Positions 36,514-46,215 of a stretch of DNA of 64,000 nt are shown in pieces. Made by a program: the position numbers and the translations under genes. The stretch's first letter is position 1; each line of letters starts with the position of its first letter. The notes below the pieces were generated by a model. The model ran no database searches. It was not told the origin of the DNA and worked only from the letters and a program-made list of their open reading frames with translations. Origin of the DNA: Glaciecola sp. XM2 (GTDB taxonomy: Bacteria; Pseudomonadota; Gammaproteobacteria; Enterobacterales; Alteromonadaceae); the NCBI RefSeq assembly GCF_018595715.1, contig NZ_JAHEOJ010000025.1, forward strand, positions 252,300 through 316,299, read 5' to 3'.

Positions 36514-37679
36514 AAACATTTTTTGCAACGCAGTTATTTGATGGCCACGCCCTGAGCGACAACATGCATATCCAAGTGCTAGATGGATACATTACCGCCA
36601 TCAAGCCAGCGAGCGAAAGTGACGCGCCGGCGGATGTTGAGCTCAACGGTCTGGTAAGCGCTGGTTTTGTTGATGTTCAGGTAAATGGTGGCGGTGGAGC
36701 GCTATTTAACGACCATCCTGATCACAACACGCTTAAAACCATGGTGAAAGGACATACCCGCTATGGCACAACCGCCATGCTACCTACCCTGATTACCGAC
36801 AGCCATGCAAAGATGGAGCAAGCCGCCAACGCCGTAGCCCAAGCTATCTCGCAAGATACACCGGGGATTGCTGGAATTCACTTTGAAGGGCCGTATTTAA
36901 GCCAAGGCAAAAAAGGCATTCACCCAGCGAAGCATGTAAGGCCGATTAAAGATAGTGAACTGTCTATCATCACGCGCAAAGACATGGGCAGTGTGTTGCT
37001 CACCCTGGCACCCGAAAATGTCAGCCCAGATGTGATTGCTGACTTGGTCAAGCAAGGCATAGTAGTGTCACTGGGGCACTCAAATGCTGATATCGATACC
37101 GTACTTGCGGCCATTGAGGCGGGAGCGCATTGTTTTACCCATCTATTTAATGCCATGTCGGGCTTAAGCGCACGCTCACCAGGCATGATTTCAGCGGCCT
37201 TGAGTGAAAATAGTGTAAGCGCCGGCCTTATTGTCGATTTTCATCATGTGCATAAACAAAACTGCAAGCTCGCCTACCAATGCCTTGGCCCCGACCGTCT
37301 GATGCTAGTCACAGATTCAATGGCGCATACGGGTAGCGATTTGCAGATCTTGAAATGGCAAAAGTCTTTGATCACGCGACAAGGTGACAAACTCACGCTG
37401 GAAGACGGCAGTATTGCCGGCTCTTGTATTGATATGGCAACGTCTGTGAGAAACATGCATCAAGTCATTTCTTCTAGCCATGAGAGTTCTACACAAGCGA
37501 TTTGCGATGCCTTGAAGATGGCTAGCGCAACGCCCGCTCGTGTGGCAAAACTAGCTGATCGCGGCACGCTTTCGGTGGGAGCGCGCGCCGACTTTGTTGT
37601 GCTCACAGATACTTTTGAGGTACAAACTTGCTGGATAGGCGGCGCCCAAGTTTACAGCGAGAATGACTCAAATAAGTAG
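36510..37679 (+). CDS. nagA: N-acetylglucosamine-6-phosphate deacetylase
   Basis: A 389-residue amidohydrolase that deacetylates GlcNAc-6-phosphate to glucosamine-6-phosphate in amino-sugar and peptidoglycan recycling. Motifs follow the family in order: VDVQVNGGGGALFND, the metal glutamate in GIHFEGPYLS, metal histidines in VVSLGHSNAD and HCFTHLFNAM, and the catalytic aspartate in VTDSMAHTG. The start is GTG at 36510, overlapping the previous stop by four bases. No nagB, nagK, nagR or transporter gene lies nearby, unlike most chitin/GlcNAc clusters. Confidence 0.92.
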   Translation: MKTFFATQLFDGHALSDNMHIQVLDGYITAIKPASESDAPADVELNGLVSAGFVDVQVNGGGGALFNDHPDHNTLKTMVKGHTRYGTTAMLPTLITDSHAKMEQAANAVAQAISQDTPGIAGIHFEGPYLSQGKKGIHPAKHVRPIKDSELSIITRKDMGSVLLTLAPENVSPDVIADLVKQGIVVSLGHSNADIDTVLAAIEAGAHCFTHLFNAMSGLSARSPGMISAALSENSVSAGLIVDFHHVHKQNCKLAYQCLGPDRLMLVTDSMAHTGSDLQILKWQKSLITRQGDKLTLEDGSIAGSCIDMATSVRNMHQVISSSHESSTQAICDALKMASATPARVAKLADRGTLSVGARADFVVLTDTFEVQTCWIGGAQVYSENDSNK

Positions 37680-37707
37680 CGCAAAGCAACATCGTTGCGC
37701 TACTTTT
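37674..37707 (+). terminator. Terminator of the nagA operon
   Basis: AAGTAGCGCAA and TTGCGCTACTT pair over 11 bases with a 10-base loop. The stem includes the nagA stop codon and ends in TTTTG. Confidence 0.7.
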
Positions 37708-37817
37708 GTGCTAGTGTTTATACTTAACCGTAAAGGTCATATCTCTTCTATTTGTTTTGAATGATGCAGTTAAGCCCGAATCGATTGGGGCGCGATGCAT
37801 TCAACTAGGTTAAAACT

Positions 37818-39842
37818 ATGTCAGCGACAGCATTTGAAAACTTACTCCGTCCACTCGATTTAGGCTTTACGACCATTAAAAATCGAACTCTGATGGGGTC
37901 AATGCACCTCGGTTTAGAAGAAGAAAAAGGTGGGTTTGACAAGCTCGCTGCTTTTTATGCCGCCAGAGCACGCGGTGGTGTAGGTTTAATTGTGACCGGC
38001 GGCATTGCGCCAAACATCGCCGGGTGGGTTGCGCCATTTGCAGGGCGCATGAGCAATGCTCGCCATGCTAAAAAACATCGCGTGATCACCGAAGCGGTGC
38101 ATGCAGAGGGCGGCAAAATTTGCATGCAAATTCTGCATTCCGGTCGCTACGGCTATCATCCTTTGGCGGTGTCTGCCTCAGATGCCAAATCACCCATTAC
38201 GCCATTTAAGCCAAAAGCGCTGTCGGCGCGCGGCATTCGAAATACCATTAAAGACTACGCCGAGTGCGCTAACTATGCCAAAAGCGCTGGTTACGATGGC
38301 GTCGAAATTATGGGTTCTGAAGGATACTTAATTAACCAATTTTTTTGCGAGCGTACTAATTTTAGAGACGATGAGTTTGGTGGAAGCCTAGAGAATCGGG
38401 CACGTCTTGCAGTTGAAATCGTTGAACAAACCCGAAAGCGCGTTGGTCCAGAGTTCATTATTATCTATCGCTTGTCGATGCTCGACTTGGTGGAAGGCGG
38501 CGCGCCATGGGATGAAGTGGTATACCTAGCCAAAGAAATAGAAAAAGCGGGCGCAACCCTTATCAACACCGGAATAGGGTGGCATGAGGCGAGAGTCCCG
38601 ACTATCGCAACGTCAGTGCCGCGCGCCGCGTTTACGTGGATTACGCAGCGCATGAAAAGTGAAGTATCTATTCCCCTTATTACCACCAACCGCATTAACA
38701 CGCCAGAAGTCGCAGAGTCGGTGCTCGCTCAGGGTCATGCTGATATGGTATCGATGGCACGGCCATTTCTAGCCGATGCAGACTTTGTCGCCAAGGCCAT
38801 GCGTAATGCCTCTGATGAAATTAATACCTGTATTGCATGCAATCAAGCTTGTTTAGATCACGCCTTTGAGCAAAAGCGTGCAAGTTGCCTTGTGAACCCG
38901 CAGGCATGTTACGAAACCGAGCTTATTTTTAAAAGTGTCGCTAATCCTAAAAAACTCGCGGTGGTGGGTGCAGGCCCTGCAGGGCTTGCATTTGCAACCT
39001 ATGCTGCAGGACGCGGTCACAGTGTGCACTTATATGATCAGGCCAGTGAAATTGGTGGGCAGTTCAACTACGCTAAGCAAATTCCTGGCAAAGAAGAGTT
39101 TTACGAGACCTTGCGTTACTATCAAAAACAAATTGAGCTTACCGGAGTCAAGCTACACCTAAACACAAAAGTAGATACCTCCGTACTAAGCGACGAGGGA
39201 TTTGACGAAGTGATTATTGCGACCGGCATCAAGCCTCGTACACCTGCGATAAAAGGTATCGAACACCCAAGCGTTATGAGCTACCTCGACGTACTTCGCG
39301 ACCACAAGCCTGTTGGTAAGCGCGTTGCCGTCATCGGCGCCGGCGGCATTGGTTTTGATGTGTCGGAATATTTGGTAGAAGATAAACACTTGACCACCAA
39401 CTTAGACGCTTGGCTTCATCATTGGGGTATTGATAAGGAGTATCAACAGCCTGGCGCGCTGCAAATGAAAGAAGATGTTACCCCAAGCCGAGAGGTATTT
39501 TTACTGCAACGCAAAGCCACAAAAGTCGGCAAAGGCCTAGGCAAAACCACCGGCTGGATCCACCGTGCATCACTGCAAAATCATAAAGTACAAATGCTCG
39601 CGGGCGTCAGCTATGAAAAAATTGATGACGATGGCTTGCACATCTTGATTGGTAACGAACCAAAAACCTTAAAAGTCGACAACATTGTGATTTGCGCAGG
39701 CCAAGAGCCTTTTAAAGAGCTTGCAGACGCTATACAAAGCGCTGGTTTTAAAACCCATATCATAGGCGGCGCTGATGTTGCTGCAGAGCTAGATGCGAAG
39801 CGCGCTATAAGGCAAGGGGCTGAGTTGGCAGCTGAGATTTAG
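37818..39842 (+). CDS. fadH: 2,4-dienoyl-CoA reductase (NADPH), FadH type
   Basis: A 674-residue iron-sulfur flavoenzyme that reduces 2,4-dienoyl-CoA during breakdown of unsaturated fatty acids. The N-terminal old-yellow-enzyme barrel (~5-330) shows RTLMGSMHLGLEE and GYDGVEIMGSEGYLINQF. The 4Fe-4S cluster starts at C338 in CIACNQACLDH and continues with ASCLVNPQAC. The C-terminal half has the FAD glycine motif VVGAGPAGLAFA and a second nucleotide motif VAVIGAGGIGFD. The length equals the E. coli enzyme. Monocistronic with its own terminator. Confidence 0.95.
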   Translation: MSATAFENLLRPLDLGFTTIKNRTLMGSMHLGLEEEKGGFDKLAAFYAARARGGVGLIVTGGIAPNIAGWVAPFAGRMSNARHAKKHRVITEAVHAEGGKICMQILHSGRYGYHPLAVSASDAKSPITPFKPKALSARGIRNTIKDYAECANYAKSAGYDGVEIMGSEGYLINQFFCERTNFRDDEFGGSLENRARLAVEIVEQTRKRVGPEFIIIYRLSMLDLVEGGAPWDEVVYLAKEIEKAGATLINTGIGWHEARVPTIATSVPRAAFTWITQRMKSEVSIPLITTNRINTPEVAESVLAQGHADMVSMARPFLADADFVAKAMRNASDEINTCIACNQACLDHAFEQKRASCLVNPQACYETELIFKSVANPKKLAVVGAGPAGLAFATYAAGRGHSVHLYDQASEIGGQFNYAKQIPGKEEFYETLRYYQKQIELTGVKLHLNTKVDTSVLSDEGFDEVIIATGIKPRTPAIKGIEHPSVMSYLDVLRDHKPVGKRVAVIGAGGIGFDVSEYLVEDKHLTTNLDAWLHHWGIDKEYQQPGALQMKEDVTPSREVFLLQRKATKVGKGLGKTTGWIHRASLQNHKVQMLAGVSYEKIDDDGLHILIGNEPKTLKVDNIVICAGQEPFKELADAIQSAGFKTHIIGGADVAAELDAKRAIRQGAELAAEI

Positions 39843-39853
39843 TGAGTCAGAAA

Positions 39854-39882
39854 ACAAAAAACCGGCACACGCCGGTTTTTTT
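39854..39882 (+). terminator. Rho-independent terminator of fadH
   Basis: The stem ACCGGC/GCCGGT with a 4-base loop is flanked by an A-run and a T-run of seven. Confidence 0.9.
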
Positions 39883-39989
39883 AACTAAGCGACGCGTTGC
39901 ATCAATACAATGAACACGAACAGCTTCATATCTATTTTCTTCGTGAGGCCATTCAGCCTGCAAGAGAGTCAAAACCATCAAGGGGAGCG

Positions 39990-42518
39990 CTATCCAACCT
40001 GCTCAAACTTCCACCCTGGAATAGCTTTGCCATCGATTGGCTTACTAAAGTAATAACCTTGAAAGCTATCACATCCCATCTTTGCGAGCAGTTGGACCTG
40101 CTCTTTGGTTTCGGTGCCCTCAGCAACAATGGTAAGAGACTGCTGCTGACCGATCGCAATGATGGTTTTTATGAGTTGGGCTGCGCTGTCTTCATTGATT
40201 TTATCTACGAACGATTTATCAATTTTTAGTACGTCTAGGGGAAGCTCACGTAAATAAGAAAGTGAAGAATACCCCGTACCAAAATCGTCTAGCGCAATGG
40301 TCACGCCGCCATTTCGCAGAGCTCTAAGGGTTTCTATTGCCCGCTCAACATCGTTTAGCAGCCCGTACTCTGTTATTTCAAGCTCGATGTCGTGTGGCTG
40401 TAGACCAAATGCTGTGAGTTGCTCGAAGACAAAATCGGCGAAGTCTCTGCGTAAAAATTGCGCCGCAGAAATGTTGATAGCCACCTTGCAAGCAAAACCC
40501 TCGTCTTTCCATTGACAAAGTTGTGCACAAACCGTTTTGATCACCCAGTCGCCCAAGTCTACGATGAGCTCGGTGCGCTCTGCGATTGGAATGAACTCGT
40601 CTGGCCTAACATTGCCAAGTTGTGGATGATGCCAACGCAACAATGCTTCTACTGCCAATAAATGCCCGTGTTGGTCGGTTTTTGGTTGATAAGCCATCGA
40701 AAGTTGGGCGTCGTCATAAAGTGCCGCGCGCAATTGAGAATCTATGTGCTGGCGCCTTTCAATAAGGTCAAGCAACTGCATCTCAAACATAACTGCAGTG
40801 CCGCGTCCTTTTTGTTTTGCCTGTAGCAATGCACTTTCAGCACACTGAATCACATCATACTTTCTGCCTGTTTGCTGCGGAAACATCACCGCGCCGACGC
40901 TAAAGTCTACTCGAATGCTTTGGGAATCTACATGAATTGGACGCCTTAAAATCGTACGAATCGATTCCCATTGCTGCTCTAAGAATGCATTTGATTCAGC
41001 TTCAGTACGGTAAAATACAGCCGCAAACTCATCTGCACCACTTCGAGCAAAAAATACATTATCGTGTTTATAATGGTTGAGACGCGTGCCAAGCTCTAGT
41101 AAAACATGCTCACCCGCATCGTACCCAAAATCTGAATTGATTTGCGTAAAACGGTCTATATCAATAAGCATAAGCAAGGCTTCATACTGGTCTTGTTCTC
41201 GTTGACTAAAAGTGTCATTTAACACCTCAAACAAACGTGCTTTGTTTGCCAAACCGGATGCATGATCAACATACGCCATATGACGCAGCTTCTGTTCAAC
41301 CGCATCTCGCTGAATCTCCGAGCAAGCCCGTGAGGCAAAAATTTTCATCGCTTCTAAAATTTGGTTGTCGAGTTTAAGCGGCTTCACGTCTAACATGACA
41401 AGCAACCCAATCAACTCGCCATCAGCAGCAATTAGAGGTGTACCCACATAACCGTCGATATGCATATCTACAAGCATTTCGTCTTTTGGAAACTGACTTT
41501 GTACACCTGTACGATAAACACAGGTATCGAAATTAAATACATTCTCACAAGGCGTGTCTTTTAGTGCATATGAGAAGTTGTCTACCTCTACGCCATTGTG
41601 AATCACTGCCTTAACGTTCACAATTGCATCATTTGTCTGTGTATCTTTTAATCCAATAAAAATGTAGGCAGCGCCGGTAAGCTCGTACAAACCTTTGAGC
41701 ATTTGGTAGTAATAATTGTCACGCTGCGAAATATTGGCACCCTTTGCAAGCTCAGAGATAGCGTGCTCTAGTGCTTCAGTTTTAGCATGTAGTTGGTCAT
41801 AACGAGAGGCCTGATTACGAAATTCATAGGCAGCAAGAGCGCACACTCCTACATTTAATGCGATGAGTGGTAGCACCGCAAGGTAGATAAAATTTAAAAT
41901 GCCTTCATCAATTAGATAGCTTGCAAAAGACGCCACAAACTGGAACACCAAAACCGCTGCCAATAATATTGCGAGACGTTTATTACCCGTGCGAAAAAAA
42001 CGTCTTGCAGTAAAAACCATCAATACAAGCACGAAAGCGGACAATACGTGCGCTAGCACTCCTGCTGCAGAGGACGGTCCAGACAACAAACCGATAGACT
42101 CTCCATTCCACAGCTCGACCATACGCAACTCGTCAATAGCTGAAAAACGCATGGTATATTCGGAGAAAAAATTGACCAGCACAAGTATAAATGACGCTGC
42201 GCCGATAACTGCCGTCCATATATTTAGGTTCGGTAATCTAGCCCAGCGGGCAAAGGCATAAAAGTAAATAGGCCGCAAACATATCACGACATAAGTTTGA
42301 AGGTTTAGCCAGTATAGCGCGGTGTCGACGTCGGTGGATAAGTGATAGCGCATTGACATATATTGATAAAGCGCGACAAGCGAAGAGAGGATGGCTAAAA
42401 CGTTATATTCAGTGCGCTGTTGCCTGATACCGCTAATTAGCACTAGCAGTGCTATTAAACAACTTATCGAAATTGTTGCCGCAAAATATGCGGGTACAAA
42501 ATAATCTGACAATGTCAT
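39990..42518 (-). CDS. Membrane GAF-GGDEF-EAL cyclic-di-GMP protein
   Basis: An 842-residue signalling protein. About seven membrane segments (1-235) precede a GAF-like domain (~265-405), a GGDEF domain (~410-570) and an EAL domain (~585-840). The GGDEF signature reads SGADEF: the second glycine is alanine (A495), so cyclase activity is doubtful and the domain may bind GTP instead. The EAL domain keeps its signature (E624 in VEALLRW) and DDFGTGYSSLSYL, so cyclic-di-GMP phosphodiesterase activity is expected. The ATG at 42518 has a weak ribosome site. It is a single gene, convergent with fadH and divergent from the sigma-factor operon. Confidence 0.9.
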   Translation of the reverse strand: MTLSDYFVPAYFAATISISCLIALLVLISGIRQQRTEYNVLAILSSLVALYQYMSMRYHLSTDVDTALYWLNLQTYVVICLRPIYFYAFARWARLPNLNIWTAVIGAASFILVLVNFFSEYTMRFSAIDELRMVELWNGESIGLLSGPSSAAGVLAHVLSAFVLVLMVFTARRFFRTGNKRLAILLAAVLVFQFVASFASYLIDEGILNFIYLAVLPLIALNVGVCALAAYEFRNQASRYDQLHAKTEALEHAISELAKGANISQRDNYYYQMLKGLYELTGAAYIFIGLKDTQTNDAIVNVKAVIHNGVEVDNFSYALKDTPCENVFNFDTCVYRTGVQSQFPKDEMLVDMHIDGYVGTPLIAADGELIGLLVMLDVKPLKLDNQILEAMKIFASRACSEIQRDAVEQKLRHMAYVDHASGLANKARLFEVLNDTFSQREQDQYEALLMLIDIDRFTQINSDFGYDAGEHVLLELGTRLNHYKHDNVFFARSGADEFAAVFYRTEAESNAFLEQQWESIRTILRRPIHVDSQSIRVDFSVGAVMFPQQTGRKYDVIQCAESALLQAKQKGRGTAVMFEMQLLDLIERRQHIDSQLRAALYDDAQLSMAYQPKTDQHGHLLAVEALLRWHHPQLGNVRPDEFIPIAERTELIVDLGDWVIKTVCAQLCQWKDEGFACKVAINISAAQFLRRDFADFVFEQLTAFGLQPHDIELEITEYGLLNDVERAIETLRALRNGGVTIALDDFGTGYSSLSYLRELPLDVLKIDKSFVDKINEDSAAQLIKTIIAIGQQQSLTIVAEGTETKEQVQLLAKMGCDSFQGYYFSKPIDGKAIPGWKFEQVG

Positions 42519-42971
42519 ATAGGGCGTTTAAACGTTCCATCCACTGAAATTTATAGTGCACAAAACCAAAAATGGTTTATTTGTGCGCGTTTGTGCCTAA
42601 AAGGTGCGAAATCAGATGCCTTCAACATTAAACATAACACACTTTACGCCTTGTCGATAGAAACATATCGTACAAAATATAACCGCTTTTCGCTTTCTTT
42701 GTTGACACTTGTCATTCAATATTTGTTAACGGCGTATTTGCGCACAACTTGAAAGAAATCCTCACTAAAATGAGGGTATTGAACCCGCGTTTGCGCTTAT
42801 TATAAAAGAGATCAAATAGCGCGATAAAAATCACACTTTAGTCAAACATTAAATTGCACAAAGTTTCACGAGTCGTTATGATTTTAAATTGTTCGATTTT
42901 TATACACCGATATACGCAATGCTTCTTATGGATTGCGACAAACCAAAATCACTCGCAAGGGAGAGCCTCAA
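42519..42971. other. Divergent promoter region, 453 bases
   Basis: This AT-rich stretch lies between the GGDEF/EAL gene and the ECF sigma-factor operon. A TTGACA at 42702-42707 could be a -35 box for the rightward operon, but a well-spaced -10 is not convincing. No ORF or RNA gene is seen. Confidence 0.5.
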
Positions 42972-43544
42972 ATGACATCATTTTCGAGTGAAATCGCTTC
43001 ATTACCCACAGCGCTTCAGTCAGTCATGCTTGAAGAGCTGCATCGCATTGCCGCTCGCTTCATGCATAGCGAACAACAGGGGCATACTTTGCAAGCCACC
43101 GCCTTAGTCAACGAGGCGTACTTAAAACTGGCCGACAAAACCATGCATATCGCTGATAAAAAGCACTTTATTGCGATTGCGGCCCAGCAAATGCGAAGGA
43201 TTCTCGTAGATCATGCCAGACAAAAACACGCCGATAAACGCGGTGGAAAGCAACAAAAAGTTACTCTTCTCGAACAGCCTGCAGATATACAGCCGGGCAT
43301 TGGCCACGAACATATTGAACTGATTTATATTGATGAGCTACTCCATCAACTTGCTGCATTTGATCCCCGAGCAGCGCATATTTTTGAACTTAAACTGTTT
43401 TCAATGTTAACCCACCCAGAAATTGCTGAAGTATTGGGACTATCGGTCGCGACCATAGAGAGGGATATTCAAGCTGCCAAGGCATGGTTAAAGATACAAA
43501 TGAAAACAGATGACCTTTCCACAAATAAGAAAAAAGGAATGTGA
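42972..43544 (+). CDS. ECF-type sigma factor of the kinase-linked group
   Basis: A 190-residue sigma factor (PF07638/TIGR02999-like). Region 2 spans ~20-95 (LHRIAARFMHSEQQGHTLQ, TALVNEAYLKLAD, then HFIAIAAQQMRRILVDHARQ); region 4 is the C-terminal helix-turn-helix MLTHPEIAEVLGLSVATIERDI. AAGGGAG precedes the ATG at 42972; the frame extends 13 codons upstream without a site. The next gene, a Ser/Thr kinase, starts two bases after the stop. In the ECF43-type system of Vibrio parahaemolyticus such a sigma factor is activated by threonine phosphorylation; threonines 39 and 43 lie in the corresponding region here, which is inference. Confidence 0.88.
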   Translation: MTSFSSEIASLPTALQSVMLEELHRIAARFMHSEQQGHTLQATALVNEAYLKLADKTMHIADKKHFIAIAAQQMRRILVDHARQKHADKRGGKQQKVTLLEQPADIQPGIGHEHIELIYIDELLHQLAAFDPRAAHIFELKLFSMLTHPEIAEVLGLSVATIERDIQAAKAWLKIQMKTDDLSTNKKKGM

Positions 43545-43545
43545 G

Positions 43546-46215
43546 ATGGACCAGCAAAAGTGGAGTGTGATAAAGGATTTATTTGATCAGGCGCGACAAC
43601 TTCCCAAAGACCAACAAGAAGTATTTGTGCAGCAACATAGCAACGGCGATACCGACATTATTCATCAGGTCATGGAAATGCTAGATGCCCAACAAAATGA
43701 AAGTTATGACCCGTCTCTAACCGACCTAGTGAGTGCATCCGCCACAGATATGATTATGGACGAGGCGATATTGAAACCAGGAGATATGGTTGAACGCTTT
43801 GAAGTCATTAAATCTATTGGCGAAGGTGGCATGGGCTCGGTGTTTCTAGGCACGCGAAAACAAGACGACTTTGAGCAATTGGTGGCGATTAAAGTGATTC
43901 ACCGCAAATATTTAACCGCTCAAAGCCTGCAACGCTTTCGCCGAGAGCGCCAGATCCTAGCATCACTGAATCACAAAAACATTGCCAGTTTCATTGGCGG
44001 GGGTGAAACCGAACAAGGGCAACCGTATATCATTCTTGAATATGTCGATGGCATACCTATTACGCAATACTGCCAACAGCATGATTTATCGGTAAGTCAG
44101 CGCATCACGCTATTTAAGCAGGTATTAGAAGCGGTCATGTATGCACACCAGAACTTAGTGGTACATCGCGACATTAAACCTAACAATGTGTTGGTCAATA
44201 CCCAAGGTGAGGTCAAGCTACTGGATTTTGGCATTGCAAAACTCGTCCAAGAAAGTACGCAAAATCCCAATCCAGACTCAGAATTAACCCAAGAATTTGT
44301 GCGCGTATTGACCCCTGCCAATGCCTCACCTGAGCAAGTATTAGGCAGCAATATCACCACCCGCTCCGACGTCTATGGTCTAGGCGCTTTATTAATGTAT
44401 ATGCTGACCGACGAAGCCGTATTTGATACTACGGCAAGCTCTCAGCAAAGTATCGAATCGATGATCCTAGAGTTATTGCCCGTTAAACCTAGTGTTAGAT
44501 GCATGCAGTCTGACAATCAAGCCGTACAAGGCCGAGCAAAACTGCTCAAGGGCGATGTTGACACTATTGTGATGAAAGCGCTGCAAAAAGAGCCTGAACG
44601 GCGCTACTCAAGTACAGAGCAACTCATGCAGGATATTGTTAGGCATCAGCAGAACTATCCTATCTCAGCAAAGCCCGATAGTTTTGCTTATCGTGCTAAA
44701 AAGTTTGTGCAGCGCAATACGCTGAGCACTGCCTTTGTATCGATTTTTGTCATTGGGCTACTTAGCGCTAGCGCCATCATCTTCCAACAATCATTAACCA
44801 TCGAGCAAGAGCGAGACACCGCGCTACGACAGGCATTTGTGGCCCAAAAAACCTCTCGATTTATGAGTGATATTTTCAGGCAAGCGGACCCCAACGAAAC
44901 CGATGGCGGCGTAGTCAGCGTGAAGAGTATTGTGGATAAAGCGGCCGACAACTTACAAGCGCTGGACAGCGACCCACTTATTAAGGCCCAGTTAAACACC
45001 ACATTAGGGGCTGTTTACAATCAACTCGGTGAATATGAACTTGGAAGCGCTTTGTTAGATAATGCCAATGAATACTTTGCCAAAGCTAAACAAGAAATGT
45101 TCAACCCAGAGTATATTTCACTTAAGTATGTGTTAGGCCTCGAAAACGGCAACAGTCTGACTTTTGAGGGGAAATACGACGAAGCGGTTAGTTTACTTAC
45201 TGAGCTTAATCAAAGCCTTGATAGTGAGAAAGGCGCCAGCCTAAATGATGAGCTAAAAGACTTTTACCACGTGGAGCTGCAATATGGTTTAGGGACTGCA
45301 TTCTCATATAGTGGTAAGGATGATCAGGCTGCTCCTCATTATCGCAATTCCGTTGACGCAAGCGAACAAATCATTGCCCGTGCAGGGGAATTTGCTAATC
45401 AGCTTGAACTTGCGCTTGCTGACCGACTGTTTGGCCTTGGGCATTCGCTGCGCCAAATCGGCGAATTTGCTGAATCAAAAGCGGTGATTATGCGCGGAAT
45501 TGATCTTGAAAGGTCTATGTATGAGACACCAAGGCTGTCGTTAGGGCATGGACTCAATCAACTCGCTAGTACACTTTTGCAATTAGGAGAGCTTGAGCAA
45601 GCCGAAGTTTATGCCAAAGAAGGCTTAGAAATTCGCCGTAGCATTCTAGATTATGGCCATGTGGAGATCATGGCAAGCATTGGCATCCTTACAAACATCT
45701 ACAGTAAACAAGGCCAATTCGAGCGCAGTCTTGAGATGCGCAAAGAAATGCTTGATATGGTTGAAGTATCGGTTGGCGCAACGCACCCGTATTATTACTC
45801 AGTGCAGAGCGCGATTGGTCAACTCTATATGCTCACCGGCGATCTAGACCAAGCCAAAGTTTATCTTGACCAATCATTGCAAGGATTCATCAACCTATTT
45901 CCTAATGGGCACCGCTCTATCGCAACGCCGATGGTAAGCCTTGGTGATATTGCTTTGAAAACAGGAGACATTGATACTGCGGTTGCAAAGCTTTCTGAAG
46001 CCGTTGGCATTCTAAATGAACAATCTACAGAGCAGTCACAACTGAACGCAAAAGCAAACGCGCTTTATGCAGCGGCGCTATATCGCGATGGTCAAGCTGA
46101 GTTGGCGAGCACATATGAGGTTCTTGGCTTAGGCATTATCGAGAGTTTAATAGGAAAAGAAGCAAACGAGTACAACGTGCTATTTAAGCGTATTGAAGAT
46201 GCCAAATCACAATAG
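43546..46215 (+). CDS. Membrane Ser/Thr protein kinase with C-terminal TPR domain
   Basis: An 889-residue kinase. The kinase domain spans ~85-365: GEGGMG (92-97), VAIKVIH, catalytic HRDIKPNN (from 207), DFG (227-229 region) and ASPEQ. An N-terminal helical segment (1-80) is typical of this subgroup. One membrane segment near 393-413 (STAFVSIFVIGLLSASAIIF) leads to a TPR-rich exported region (~425-889) that likely senses a ligand. All catalytic residues are intact. It starts one base after the sigma-factor stop (AAGGAA upstream) and its end overlaps the PP2C gene by 17 bases, so the three genes form one operon. Confidence 0.92.
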   Translation: MDQQKWSVIKDLFDQARQLPKDQQEVFVQQHSNGDTDIIHQVMEMLDAQQNESYDPSLTDLVSASATDMIMDEAILKPGDMVERFEVIKSIGEGGMGSVFLGTRKQDDFEQLVAIKVIHRKYLTAQSLQRFRRERQILASLNHKNIASFIGGGETEQGQPYIILEYVDGIPITQYCQQHDLSVSQRITLFKQVLEAVMYAHQNLVVHRDIKPNNVLVNTQGEVKLLDFGIAKLVQESTQNPNPDSELTQEFVRVLTPANASPEQVLGSNITTRSDVYGLGALLMYMLTDEAVFDTTASSQQSIESMILELLPVKPSVRCMQSDNQAVQGRAKLLKGDVDTIVMKALQKEPERRYSSTEQLMQDIVRHQQNYPISAKPDSFAYRAKKFVQRNTLSTAFVSIFVIGLLSASAIIFQQSLTIEQERDTALRQAFVAQKTSRFMSDIFRQADPNETDGGVVSVKSIVDKAADNLQALDSDPLIKAQLNTTLGAVYNQLGEYELGSALLDNANEYFAKAKQEMFNPEYISLKYVLGLENGNSLTFEGKYDEAVSLLTELNQSLDSEKGASLNDELKDFYHVELQYGLGTAFSYSGKDDQAAPHYRNSVDASEQIIARAGEFANQLELALADRLFGLGHSLRQIGEFAESKAVIMRGIDLERSMYETPRLSLGHGLNQLASTLLQLGELEQAEVYAKEGLEIRRSILDYGHVEIMASIGILTNIYSKQGQFERSLEMRKEMLDMVEVSVGATHPYYYSVQSAIGQLYMLTGDLDQAKVYLDQSLQGFINLFPNGHRSIATPMVSLGDIALKTGDIDTAVAKLSEAVGILNEQSTEQSQLNAKANALYAAALYRDGQAELASTYEVLGLGIIESLIGKEANEYNVLFKRIEDAKSQ

